Positions 9,365 to 18,149 are shown, numbered from the stretch's first letter. The stretch: DNA of 28,487 bases from Chara braunii (GCA_003427395.1 BFEA01000027.1:2536197-2564683); one strand, 5' to 3'. Program-made: numbers and translations. The notes: a model not told the origin generated them from the sequence alone.

Positions 9365-10290
9365 ACCAGGCACCGTAATTACGGAATTTGCTTGGATTGT
9401 AGCGAGATTTTTTTCGAAATTAGGGATTAAAGTAGGATTTGTCTGAGCAGCGGGTGGAAAATTTTGCAGTAGACCGGTTCTGCCGTTCAATTTAAAAATT
9501 GGCCGCGTAATTAGCAGTAAGATGTTACACCATAGGATATTTTGGAGGCCCGTTTCTCAAACGGCTTGCGTAGGACTTTATTAAAAAAGCTAGCGGGCGA
9601 GATAGGAATTCCTAGGGTATCTTGTAAATTAAAGGTTGGATGTTTATTTGAATTTGAATTTTTAACTTTAGGCGCACGTGGCACCGTTTATTTTGGTGGC
9701 AGACCCCACTGCCAGTTAGGCATCGGAGTCACGGTGCTACTGGACAGTACCCGCCTAATCTCTGAAGCGGGAATTCGGACTGCATGGCGAGTTTGAATTT
9801 GAAAAAGTCGCACACGGCATGTGTGTAACTGACTGAACCGGGCCATGTAATAGGGATAGAGCCTGCGATCCATGCGACACGGATCAGTCCAATAGGAATT
9901 AAGGTGTAGGAATCGAAGGAGGCATATGAACGTTGGAAAGACTAGGAGTGCGCCTAGCCAGCATAGTACCCCGTACATGTGATACATGCGGCGAAAACTA
10001 GTCCTTAGGTGTAGATAATATGTCGAGGATTGCAAACCTACGTGGATTGACTATCTGCGGCCCGTTGAGGGGCTGACACATAACTGATTCTCACCGAGCT
10101 CGATATAACGTCTATACGGCAAGGCAGTCGTAGCTGTAGTCGCTTGTGGAAGTGCCCGTTGGGGTGGGAGTACCGTGCATGCTAGGATGACTACTCGATG
10201 GACAGCATATAGGAGGACAAGGCCGTATCGGTCCTCTATACTCAGTAAGATGGGAGGATAGACGGTGGTGCCGCAAGGCGGGGAATGAGG

Positions 10291-10345
10291 ATAGCCCCCT
10301 GAGGATGATCGGAGCGCAACCGATCGAAACACGTCGGGGATTGTG
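10291..10345 (+). ncRNA. Hammerhead-like ribozyme candidate with one extra core base
   Basis: Core CUGAGGA (10299-10305, fits CUGANGA) is followed by an extra U at 10306. Stem II is a perfect six-pair helix GAUCGG/CCGAUC (10307-10312 with 10320-10325) with loop AGCGCAA. GAAA follows at 10326-10329. A very short stem III (AC/GU around AC) leads to the cleavage triplet GUC (10333-10335). Stem I pairs AUAGCCCC (10291-10298) with GGGG-A-UUGU (10336-10344), eight pairs with one bulged A. The layout is type I, with stem I open. Hammerheads are known in canonical Penelope-like elements, and an extra base at this core position has precedent in a viroid hammerhead. Activity is untested. Confidence 0.5.
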
Positions 10346-10390
10346 CACGAGAGCTGAGACGAGTATGTGCGGCTTTGTAATGAAGAGCTT

Positions 10391-10431
10391 TCGATGCGTG
10401 TACGAAAGGCAGCTGGCCACTGTTTTCCACT
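10391..10431 (+). repeat. 41-bp direct terminal repeat, right copy
   Basis: Matches 4824-4864 with a single difference (C instead of T in GGCAGCTGG). It lies directly before the terminal (CTT)8 tract. Confidence 0.8.
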
Positions 10432-10455
10432 CTTCTTCTTCTTCTTCTTCTTCTT
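10432..10455. repeat. (CTT)8 at the retroelement 3' end
   Basis: Eight CTT units close the downstream element. More (TTC)-rich sequence, imperfect, lies at about 10548-10612, so the insertion site may originally have been a longer CTT microsatellite. Confidence 0.85.
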
Positions 10456-10772
10456 GGAGCTTTGACTATGTCCGTGCAGATGTGATATTCACAATCTGTT
10501 TATGAATGGACACGTGGGGGAGTTGGCCTCGCCATATTCATCTCAAAGCAATTCTTCTTCTGCTTCTTCTCCTGGTTTTTCTTCTTCTGGGTCTTCTTCT
10601 TCTTCTTCTTCTCTTGGCGTCACGAACTGGATGATTTTCGATGAGCCTTCCGCTTGGCAGGCATGATGAAAGATCTCTCCGCTCCTCTTATGCCTTATTC
10701 TTTCTGGTCTGTTTTCGTTTCTTTCTTTCGTGTCCGCCTTGCGTCTGATGGTTCTGTCCCCTTCAATTTGAC
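10456..10772. other. CTT-rich flank, no gene recognised
   Basis: This is a pyrimidine-biased stretch with interrupted TTC repeats between 10548 and 10612. Short open frames show no recognisable motif. Confidence 0.5.
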
Positions 10773-10876
10773 ATCTTTATCTTCTTTCCACGTGGACATC
10801 TTTGTCTTCTTTCCACGTGGACATCTTTGTCTTCTTTCCACGTGGACGTCTTTTGTCTTCTTTCCACGTGGTCATC
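10773..10876. repeat. Four 25-bp repeats each with a CCACGTGG palindrome
   Basis: The unit is ATCTTTGTCTTCTTT followed by CCACGTGGAC. The palindrome CCACGTGG starts at 10788, 10813, 10838 and 10864 (spacing 25, 25 and 26 bp). CACGTG is the plant G-box, bound by bZIP and bHLH factors, so the array is a regularly spaced cluster of potential sites. No promoter or gene start is evident next to it. Confidence 0.9.
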
Positions 10877-11582
10877 CTTGTTTATTCCAAACACATCTGT
10901 TTTTTTTTTTCTGTTTTTTTTTTTTTTCTGTTTTTTTTTTCCTTCTGTTTTTGTTTTTATGAAGAAACCATCCGGCCTCCTTTTCACGACACGTGTTTTG
11001 AAGATCCCGATCCCTGCTTGCCGGCCAGGTGAATGATGAGGGCCTCACCTCCTTCCTCTTTTTGTTGCTGTTCTTCTTCTTCTTTCTTTTCCACCTTCTT
11101 TTTCGTCTTATTCTTCTTCTGCGACCTACTCTCATCCCAACTCACTTTGCGTTGGTTGAAGAACCTACTTTCCTCATTTCTCCTTCTTAACCCTCCTCCT
11201 TGCAGCTTTTCCTTTGCGTTCTTTCCTCTCTTTCTTCTTTTCTTCTTCGTCTCTGACTCTGATCTTCTCTTTTTCCTCATGTTGGCTGTCGCAGACCTTC
11301 AAATCCTTTCTTCCATTTTTCTCCTCCTCCTTCTCCTTCTCCTCCTCCTCCTCCTCCTCCTCCTCCTACTTCTACGTCTTTCTCTCCCTCGGCTTCGTTT
11401 TTGGGTCGTCTGTAATTCTGGCTTGATTGATTCTGTGCTGCTTTTTCGTTTGGTTGACTGCGAGATTGGGTTTTGCTTTATCGTATCTTTGGTCGATTGC
11501 TCGGTCTATTTCTTACTTGGTTGCTCTGTCTTTTTCCTTTTCATCTGTTGCCCTCCTTATTGTTTTATGGTGCCCTTTTCCG
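10877..11582. repeat. T-rich and polypyrimidine tracts
   Basis: T runs broken by CTG occur at about 10900-10960. A CT/TTC-rich stretch follows from 11050 to 11380, including (CTC)n at about 11330-11370. The long Ser/Leu/Phe frames on the plus strand and Lys/Arg frames on the minus strand are products of this composition. No gene is supported. Confidence 0.75.
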
Positions 11583-11764
11583 ATTGATTGATCGATTGAG
11601 CAATTGATTGTTAGATTGGTAGGTAGATAGATTGATTGATTGACTGATTGATTGATTGAGTGATTGAGTGATTGAGTGATTGACTGATTGACTGATTGAC
11701 TGATTGACTGATTGAGTGATTGAGTGAGTGAGTGAGTGATTGAGTGATTGAGTGATTGAGTGAG

Positions 11765-11823
<59 letters not shown>

Positions 11824-11940
11824 GTGAGTGATTGACTGATTGACTGATTGACTGATTGACTGATTGATTGATTGAGTGAGTGAGTGAGTGAGTGATTGAG
11901 TGATCGATTGATTGATTGAGTGAGTGAGTGATTGATCGAG

Positions 11941-11972
<32 letters not shown>

Positions 11973-11998
11973 CGAGTGATTGATTGAGTGATTCAGTG
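11583..11998. repeat. GATT/GAGT/GACT tetranucleotide array, about 415 bp
   Basis: Nearly the whole stretch is made of tetranucleotides GATT, GAGT, GACT and GATC, with runs such as (GATTGACT)n, (GAGT)n and a pure (GATT)n at about 11765-11820. The minus strand reads as an Asn-Gln-Ser-Ile or Thr-His-Ser repeat in open frames, which is expected for a tetranucleotide array read in any frame without stops. Confidence 0.93.
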
Positions 11999-12379
11999 GA
12001 GTTGGCAGTTGGCATGGATCTTCAGTAGAATGCAGAGTTGGCTGACGTACGTCTGTCCGTGCCGGTGGATAAAGCACAAGGGCTCGTCCACCGGTAGTAG
12101 GTAGGTGCCTTTGTATCTGCAAAACGATACATTGTGGTCCGATGATTTACCATTCTTTTGATCCTTTGCCCGGTGATGTCCAATAATCCAGTGATGCCAT
12201 AGCCCGGTCTGGTGATCCTACTGTATGGTCTAATAACAGTACCATGCCGGTTCCGTTCAGGGATCTGTGATTAGAATAATCATATAGAGTTTGTCAGCAT
12301 GGCATGTCAACATCCGCAGCGTACCACCTTCCGGCGCGTGCACCTGTACCCACACACACACACACACATACAGCCCCCC

Positions 12380-12590
12380 NNNNNNNNNNNNNNNNNNNNN
12401 NNNNNNNNNNNNNNNNNNNNNNNNNNNNNNNNNNNNNNNNNNNNNNNNNNNNNNNNNNNNNNNNNNNNNNNNNNNNNNNNNNNNNNNNNNNNNNNNNNNN
12501 NNNNNNNNNNNNNNNNNNNNNNNNNNNNNNNNNNNNNNNNNNNNNNNNNNNNNNNNNNNNNNNNNNNNNNNNNNNNNNNNNNNNNNNNNN
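12380..12590. other. Assembly gap (run of N)
   Basis: There are 211 undetermined bases, directly after a short (CA)n tract (about 12351-12367) and a C run. The gap may be an unresolved simple repeat, and its length may be an estimate. Confidence 0.97.
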
Positions 12591-12990
12591 TGGCAAGAGC
12601 AGGGGGAACCATTCCTGAGGGATAAAGACACCCAGAGAAAGGGCTATCTGTGTGGTCCGCTGTCCACTGCGCCTGGGCCTAAGGCACGCATTTGCTGAGG
12701 TCGCAGAGGGAAAAAGAATGCTGAGTTCTCGCTGTCGTTCTTCTAAGGGGTAGCCCCCTACCTCTATTGTGTTCATCTGATGCCAGTCAGGATTCCAACT
12801 CGTGTGCTGTTTACTAACAAGGGCGTGTGTGTAGTACTCTCTAGGGCTCCGCAACCGTCCGAGGTCCCCTCCCCCTCCCCTCCCCCTCTTCCCCCCAAGG
12901 AAAAAAAGAAAAAAATTCAAAAAACAAAGTCTGCGTCTGCCAACCCCAGTCCGAATCGTCCACATCAGAAAGCAAAATGAAAAAAACTAA
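12591..12990. other. Intergenic, no gene recognised
   Basis: Sequence between the gap and the MITE. It has a C/CT-rich patch at about 12865-12898 and an A-rich patch at 12900-12930. No motif, RNA gene or convincing coding frame is seen. Confidence 0.5.
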
Positions 12991-13586
12991 GGGAAAATTG
13001 CATCTGTACCCCACGTAAATGTAGGAATACCCGCTATACCCAGTCCCAGCGCCAACTTGCATCTATACCCGGAAAAAGGCCGGTGGAAATGATTTGCATG
13101 CCCAGGAATGATGTGGACCCAGGTTGGTACTGCAAAATTGCGCTTATAACCAACCGCCAGAATGCACAAATTATAAACATACCCAGGCAAAACTATGGGC
13201 ACACCCAGGACTGAGGTGGACCGGCCAAATTATTCATATACCCAGCTACCGGATGGCTGAAATTACGCTCATACCCAGCAGCAGTTGGGCCACAACGGTA
13301 CACTTGGTGGGCTCGAGCGTAATTTCATGGTTCGCGATTCAAGGCCCGCCACTGGGTGTGGGTACACCCACAATTTTGCCAGCCCTATTTCTGGGCATGA
13401 GCATAATTTCGTGCTCTGGACTGAAGGCCTTGCGGGACTGGGTACGACCACAATTTCGCACAGGCGAAAACTTGTTGGGCACTTCGCAAAGTCGAGCGTG
13501 TTCCGGGTATACAGGTGAAAGTTGGCGCTGGGACTGGGTATAGCGGGTATTCCCATCTTTAAGTGGGGTACAGATGCAATTTTCCC
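12991..13586. mobile_element. MITE with long TIRs and 9-bp target-site duplication (MULE-like)
   Basis: The element starts GGGAAAATTGCATCTGTACC and ends with the inverse complement of the same. The terminal inverted repeats run about 85 bp (12991-13075 with about 13500-13586) with a few mismatches and a small indel. The host sequence AAAAACTAA occurs on both sides (12982-12990 and 13587-13595), a perfect 9-bp target-site duplication. A 9-bp duplication with long TIRs starting GGGAAAA is characteristic of Mutator-like (MULE) non-autonomous elements. The interior contains many ACCCAG or CTGGGT motifs and no transposase. Confidence 0.85.
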
Positions 13587-13639
13587 AAAAACTAATCGTA
13601 GACTGTGAATCTGGCAATTGTGTAAAAGGGTAGAGGTGC

Positions 13640-13670
<31 letters not shown>

Positions 13671-13847
13671 GTCTCACTTTTAAACATTATTAAATGTTCT
13701 GCTCCCTTCTTTGTCAAGGTTCTGTTTTAATTGGCGCCAATGACGATTTTGACTGCCAGCAGTTTCTAACTTTTTTTTTTTTTTTTTTCATTTTTTCTGT
13801 TATGATATCCGATGCAGTCCAGGGACTTAGCGTCAACGCCTGGTATA
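13587..13847. other. T-tract-rich spacer, no gene recognised
   Basis: Contains poly-T runs at about 13646-13670 and 13771-13788. No coding or RNA feature is seen. Confidence 0.5.
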
Positions 13848-14208
13848 CCGTTCCTTAAACTGCTTTGTATTCACTCATCTTTGCTTATTATACATGCCGA
13901 ACGGAGAGCAAGTGTGCCTGACAAGCACAGAAGTCCATGCCGTGCCTCACAGGTCGCCATGTCATTGTACAATCATCGCGGGTTTATATTTAGATTTGAT
14001 CTCACAATGATTCGACTGATTCGATCGCACAAGAAAGCGATCAGTCGCTTCCTTCCTTGTGGGATTTATAATCTGAACGTTTGATATATGATACAATCTC
14101 TTGGCGACCTGTGAGGCATGGCATAGATTTCTGTGCTTGTCAAGCATACCTGCTTTATGTTCGGCATGTAATGATAAGCAAAGAAGAGTGAATATGAAGC
14201 AGTTGAAG
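13848..14208. repeat. Long inverted repeat upstream of the PELP1/RIX1 gene
   Basis: The left arm (about 13848-13969) contains GTTCCTT, TATTCACTC, TTTGCTTAT, ACATGCCGAAC, GACAAGCACAGAA and CCTCACAGGTCGCCA. The right arm (about 14089-14208) is its inverse complement with moderate divergence. A spacer of about 120 bp has its own small palindrome, AAGCGA...TCGCTT, near 14035-14052. It could be a decayed MITE or a hairpin locus. I found no clear target-site duplication. It ends about 200 bp before the PELP1 start codon and may overlap its promoter. Confidence 0.75.
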
Positions 14209-14408
14209 GAACACTGTGTTCGCGATCTGTACCCACCTCCCAACCTATCCTGTTCCCGTCGATCTGACATCCAATGGGATTGAAATTTGCAGCTGAGATT
14301 TACCCTCGCAGAGGGGTGGCAGGGAGGGGTTTGGCGAGAGGGGGGGAATTTTGACAAGGATTGGGCTTGCGTTCTCAAGGGGCAGCGATCGGCAGGAGCA
14401 CAGCTACA

Positions 14409-17400
14409 ATGGCGACTGCGAAGGCAGGTGGTCAAGATGAAGTTTTGATGAGTATGCACGATGTCCGCTTCAGATCCCGACTTCTTCAGCTCTTGATCCA
14501 GGCCCATCTCCCGAAAGATGGGAAGCTGCCGGTGACGCCACAGCACCTGTCTTCGGCGGTCGAGATGCTCACCAGACATCACTTGTTGGCAGAGCCGGGG
14601 ACAAATGGTGACCTTGGATCGATGCGCATGGGAGGTCCTGCGGTTTTCACCAGGAATGGCACACTGGATGGGTGTGCGGGCAATGGTACCACGTCGCGGA
14701 AGCTCGCCGTTGACGCATGGGCTGACCGCCTCGCTTCTTTGCTTGCTAGCCCTGTTGTCGAGAACAGAGCAATTGGAGCCTGCCTGCTAGGCCTCACCTG
14801 CAAAGAGTGTTTGCAGTCACGGTTCCTTGAGTGCTACAGTGGTTGGTTCTCAACGCTTCTGACAATGCTGAAGTCTATCGAGTCGTCTTTCGTCAGAGCT
14901 GCAGCCTGTGCTGCCCTCAGCGATCTGCTTGCCAGGTTGGGTTCCCTCATCGACTGCCCGGGAGTAAGGAGGGATGGTTCAGCGCTGGTGTCCAAACTGA
15001 CCGTTCCACTCTTGCAACTGCTGAGGGATGTGCAGTTGCGTGGAATTTGGCTGGAGGGGGTTGATCTGATATGCACTGTCCTGAAGACTTTCCCGCTTTG
15101 TCTTCGCAGCAGCTTTGAAAAAGTGGAAGCGGTGCTTGTGATGATACTGATGAACACTGGCTGCAAGAGCTCTCTGAGGCAGAGGTGTGCAGAAGGGCTT
15201 GCCTTGCTGCCTCGTGCAGTTGGAGACTCTAACACGTGGAGCCTTTTGATCCGAAGAGTTCTTGTGGCCGTCAACAGTGAACTAGATGTGGCGTTTGCCG
15301 GGTTGGAGGATCCGGGATCAGCGGAGGTGGCTATGGCGGAACTGCTTCCACGTCAGCAAGAGATATTGCCGCTTGGCGGTCCATCGGTTGCAGCTGAGGT
15401 AGCAGCATTCGCTGACGGAGAGACTCCTTTTTGGCGAAGGTTTGTGCCACGCGTCTCGGCCCTGTTTCACACCTTGGAGTACATGCTTACCAATCCCTAT
15501 CCCTCACCTGTTCCTATGCCTCTGAGGCCATTGCTTGCGCTGATCATGAGGGTTCTTGCAGTCGATGGCTCGCGTCCTGTGGGCATGTCGTCACTTGGCG
15601 GCCAGGCCAGCCTCAGTCAGCAAGCATCACTTTGCTCAGAATTGCCCGTCCTCCATGCAGGGGCTTTGAATCTTCTGTCTGCCACTCTCAGAGGTGCTCG
15701 AAGACAATTGTTGCCTGTTGCAGGAGAGATTGCGAGGCTGATGTCCGACTGTCTCCGCAGATCGGCGACACTGCCGGACGACAAGAGAAGCGCTGCGTTC
15801 ACGTTCAAAATCCACCTGTACAATGTCATTACGGAGTTTCTGTATGCAACAGGTGCAGGGGGAATGGTTTTGTCGCTTGCTCCCGTCTTAGTTGGCATTG
15901 CCGTCTCAGACTTGCGAGGACCAGGGAGAGGAGGTGCTGGTGGTGGAATGATGAAGTCCTATTCGAACGACCAGTATAAGGGCAACCAACTCCTCCGGCA
16001 AGGGCCTGCTGGTGTTTCTTCACCTTCAAGACAAGCTCCTTTGGTCGGCAACACATCAGCTTCGGGGGTTCCGTCGGGCCAGCACGGTTCTGTGGGTGTG
16101 TCCACACCGCAGCCAAATCTTCAATCTGGTGGAGGGATCGGAATTAATGGTCACCACAGTCAGGCATCGGCGTCCACTATGCGGAAGAGGAAAGAACCGA
16201 GTGGAACTGTGGCATCAGATGAACAGCTGCCAGCACTTGTAGGGGCCAGTATTCTTTTTTCTGAGGAGGGGGGAGGGTCTACAGATTCAGTTATGGTTGC
16301 AATGTACATTGCTGTGTTGGAAGTTTTGGAAGCACTTTTGACAGTGGGGGGATCGATGCTTCCAGAGAGGTGGCGGGCGGAGGTGGATGCTGTGATCATC
16401 AATGTGGCTATGGCGGTTTGTCACAGTGCAGAGATCAGTGTAGATGGTGGCGGAGGAGTGGGAGATGCTGCTGAAGGAGCTTTGGGAGGGGTCAAAACGG
16501 TCACGCACACCCTCAAGATTGCAGCATGCAAGGCACTCTTGGCGTCAGTACTTGCACCTCGCTGTCACAGACCACCGTTCCTTCCTCAGGCATTATCTAT
16601 TTTCAGACGTTGTCGCCACGAGGCAGGGACGGAGCTGAGCCAGTTCTGCGCCCATGCGTTGCTTGCTTGCGAACCACTCCTTCATCCGCGAGCTCTACCA
16701 TATCCCGCCACAACATCGCCCATTTTGAGTGCACCTGTAGGGCATGGAAAAGGGTTTGTGGCCCTGAGCAACAATCAGGCAGCGAATAAAACGTATACCA
16801 CTAACTTGAACAGAGCAGCTTCAGGCAACGCGGCCGCGTCAGATCGATGGATCGACAGCCAACATCATCCGGGCAGCGGCGACCCATGGGCAGATTTAGA
16901 TTCATGGTTGGGGTGTGCGGACTATGCTAGCGACATGGAACGGGCTGCGTTCGGGCTCTCCGGGTTCGATCTCATGGATATAAATGGTGCTATGATGCCG
17001 ACTAGTGACTCTCTGCTCGGTAACGCGGGTGGAGGGAACCTCGAAACAGCTGCAGTGTTTGGATATGGCGGTGCAAACCAGCAAGGTGGCAGTGAGGTGG
17101 GAATGAGAGACGCTGACCAGGTCGGCCGAGGTCCCGCTGCTATGGCCGATAGCCCTTCCCCGGTCTATACTGCCCGCCTGGCAGCAACTGGTGAAAGCAA
17201 GGACATTATCATGCCTGATGTAGGCACTACATCGCAGAGGGGCTGCAAGTCCGGAGAACTTCTTATGAAAACTTCCACCTCCTACAGCACTGTACCAATG
17301 GCAATAGTGAAAGGGACGTCGCCGGGCAACAATGAACTGATGAACAGAGTGACAGGAGGGAGAGGGGTAGATCATGCAGGGGCTGAACCAAATCTGCCCA

Positions 17401-18149
17401 CAGAGAAGCTGGGAACCGGGTTACGGACATCAGTTACAACAGGCACAGCAGCAACATCGGGTGGTGGTCACGCTGGCATGAGGGATTTGCATGGGATAAT
17501 GGATGTTGAACCGTCAGCGGGAGGTGGCGCTGGAGGTGGGGGTGGGGGTGGGAGTCGAGAGGTACGCGATGCTTACAGAACAGGTCTTTTGGACAGACCT
17601 TATATGATGGGTAAAGGGGCGGATAAAGTGGAAGGTTGTTCTACAGTCAGAGGAGGATCTGGCCCTGTAGCCACTGCCAGTTTGCCTATGCGGCTGGGTG
17701 TGGATCCGGATCCGGGACCTTGCGAATTGAACTGGAGTAGAGGATCATCAGGAAGTGACAAGACCCCACCTTTGGTCTCATCATCCCCCTCCAACACCAA
17801 ATTACAAGTGGATGAAATCGGTGGAGTGGTTTCGGTAGGCGATGGACTTGTGACTTCTGTGTCTGCATGGCCCCATGCTGCTGCTGTCGCTTCTGATGAT
17901 GCCTCCATCCCTGTTGTAGAGCGCACTAGCCCGGGCTCTGCTGAAATACCTTCCGCAGCAACGCGCGCACCTCATACTGGCACATTATCGTCAAAACATA
18001 GTCCGCAGGCGGAAGTCTCACAGCCACAACTGCGAGCGGCTTATCAGGAGGCTGTGGCTACTGGAGGAACCGAACATGTTCTAGATGACGATTCTGACGG
18101 ACCGCTGCCAGACATTGTTGATGGCGATCCTGATGAAAATATGGAATGA
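14409..18149 (+). CDS. PELP1/RIX1-family pre-rRNA-processing protein
   Basis: An uninterrupted 1246-residue frame. The start chosen is the ATG at 14409, in good context (ACAATGGCG); no in-frame ATG lies just upstream. Residues ~18-210 match the RIX1/PELP1 N-terminal helical region: FRSRLLQLLIQ, then DAWADRLASLLASPVVENR and GLTCKECLQSRFLECY. A second helical block spans ~605-765 (LPALVGASILFSEE to HALLACEPLLHPRALP). Gly/Ser-rich linkers separate and follow the blocks. The protein ends in an acidic tail (DDDSDGPLPDIVDGDP). LxxLL motifs occur at residues 25-29, 108-112, 170-174 and 201-205. From the family: a nucleolar subunit of the Rix1/PELP1-TEX10-WDR18 complex, needed for ITS2 processing and maturation of 60S pre-ribosomes. 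The absence of introns over 3.7 kb is notable for a large-genome alga. Family call is firm; the exact orthologue is not. Confidence 0.82.
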   Translation: MATAKAGGQDEVLMSMHDVRFRSRLLQLLIQAHLPKDGKLPVTPQHLSSAVEMLTRHHLLAEPGTNGDLGSMRMGGPAVFTRNGTLDGCAGNGTTSRKLAVDAWADRLASLLASPVVENRAIGACLLGLTCKECLQSRFLECYSGWFSTLLTMLKSIESSFVRAAACAALSDLLARLGSLIDCPGVRRDGSALVSKLTVPLLQLLRDVQLRGIWLEGVDLICTVLKTFPLCLRSSFEKVEAVLVMILMNTGCKSSLRQRCAEGLALLPRAVGDSNTWSLLIRRVLVAVNSELDVAFAGLEDPGSAEVAMAELLPRQQEILPLGGPSVAAEVAAFADGETPFWRRFVPRVSALFHTLEYMLTNPYPSPVPMPLRPLLALIMRVLAVDGSRPVGMSSLGGQASLSQQASLCSELPVLHAGALNLLSATLRGARRQLLPVAGEIARLMSDCLRRSATLPDDKRSAAFTFKIHLYNVITEFLYATGAGGMVLSLAPVLVGIAVSDLRGPGRGGAGGGMMKSYSNDQYKGNQLLRQGPAGVSSPSRQAPLVGNTSASGVPSGQHGSVGVSTPQPNLQSGGGIGINGHHSQASASTMRKRKEPSGTVASDEQLPALVGASILFSEEGGGSTDSVMVAMYIAVLEVLEALLTVGGSMLPERWRAEVDAVIINVAMAVCHSAEISVDGGGGVGDAAEGALGGVKTVTHTLKIAACKALLASVLAPRCHRPPFLPQALSIFRRCRHEAGTELSQFCAHALLACEPLLHPRALPYPATTSPILSAPVGHGKGFVALSNNQAANKTYTTNLNRAASGNAAASDRWIDSQHHPGSGDPWADLDSWLGCADYASDMERAAFGLSGFDLMDINGAMMPTSDSLLGNAGGGNLETAAVFGYGGANQQGGSEVGMRDADQVGRGPAAMADSPSPVYTARLAATGESKDIIMPDVGTTSQRGCKSGELLMKTSTSYSTVPMAIVKGTSPGNNELMNRVTGGRGVDHAGAEPNLPTEKLGTGLRTSVTTGTAATSGGGHAGMRDLHGIMDVEPSAGGGAGGGGGGGSREVRDAYRTGLLDRPYMMGKGADKVEGCSTVRGGSGPVATASLPMRLGVDPDPGPCELNWSRGSSGSDKTPPLVSSSPSNTKLQVDEIGGVVSVGDGLVTSVSAWPHAAAVASDDASIPVVERTSPGSAEIPSAATRAPHTGTLSSKHSPQAEVSQPQLRAAYQEAVATGGTEHVLDDDSDGPLPDIVDGDPDENME

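Larger units (their letters stand above)
9740..10431 (+). repeat. Downstream pseudo-LTR (3' region of the full copy)
   Basis: Diverged direct repeat of 4105-4784, in the same orientation, running up to the (CTT)8 tract. It has no long open frame of its own. It carries the better preserved of the two hammerhead-like motifs and ends with the 41-bp terminal sequence (10391-10431). Confidence 0.8.
4824..10455 (+). mobile_element. Penelope-like element, Chlamys-type, near full length but decayed
   Basis: Order along the plus strand: a 41-bp terminal sequence, 5' region, ORF1 with CCHC knuckle and coiled coil, SAP-like segment, GIY-YIG endonuclease, CxC linker, reverse transcriptase, long 3' region with a hammerhead-like motif, and (CTT)8. 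The first 41 bp (4824-4864) recur with one mismatch at the 3' end (10391-10431). An endonuclease N-terminal to the RT, a CxC motif between them, pseudo-LTR tandems and microsatellite-linked ends are the published hallmarks of the Naiad/Chlamys clade; Chlamys is the green-lineage branch. The coding region carries at least four frameshifts and several stops, so this copy is not autonomous. Family assignment is from motifs, not a tree. Confidence 0.78.

Noticed and set aside
3155-10455. LTR retrotransposon (Gypsy or Copia) reading of the zinc-knuckle ORF and direct repeats
   Set aside because: No protease, integrase or RNase H motif was found, the repeats do not have TG...CA ends, the RT motifs are Penelope-like and a GIY-YIG nuclease is present.
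11565-12122. Minus-strand Asn/Gln/Ser-rich protein
   Set aside because: It is the direct translation of a GATT-type tetranucleotide array; nearly all frames are open.
14361-14408. Upstream TTG start for the PELP1/RIX1 protein
   Set aside because: TTG is not a usual eukaryotic nuclear start; the ATG at 14409 has a good initiation context.
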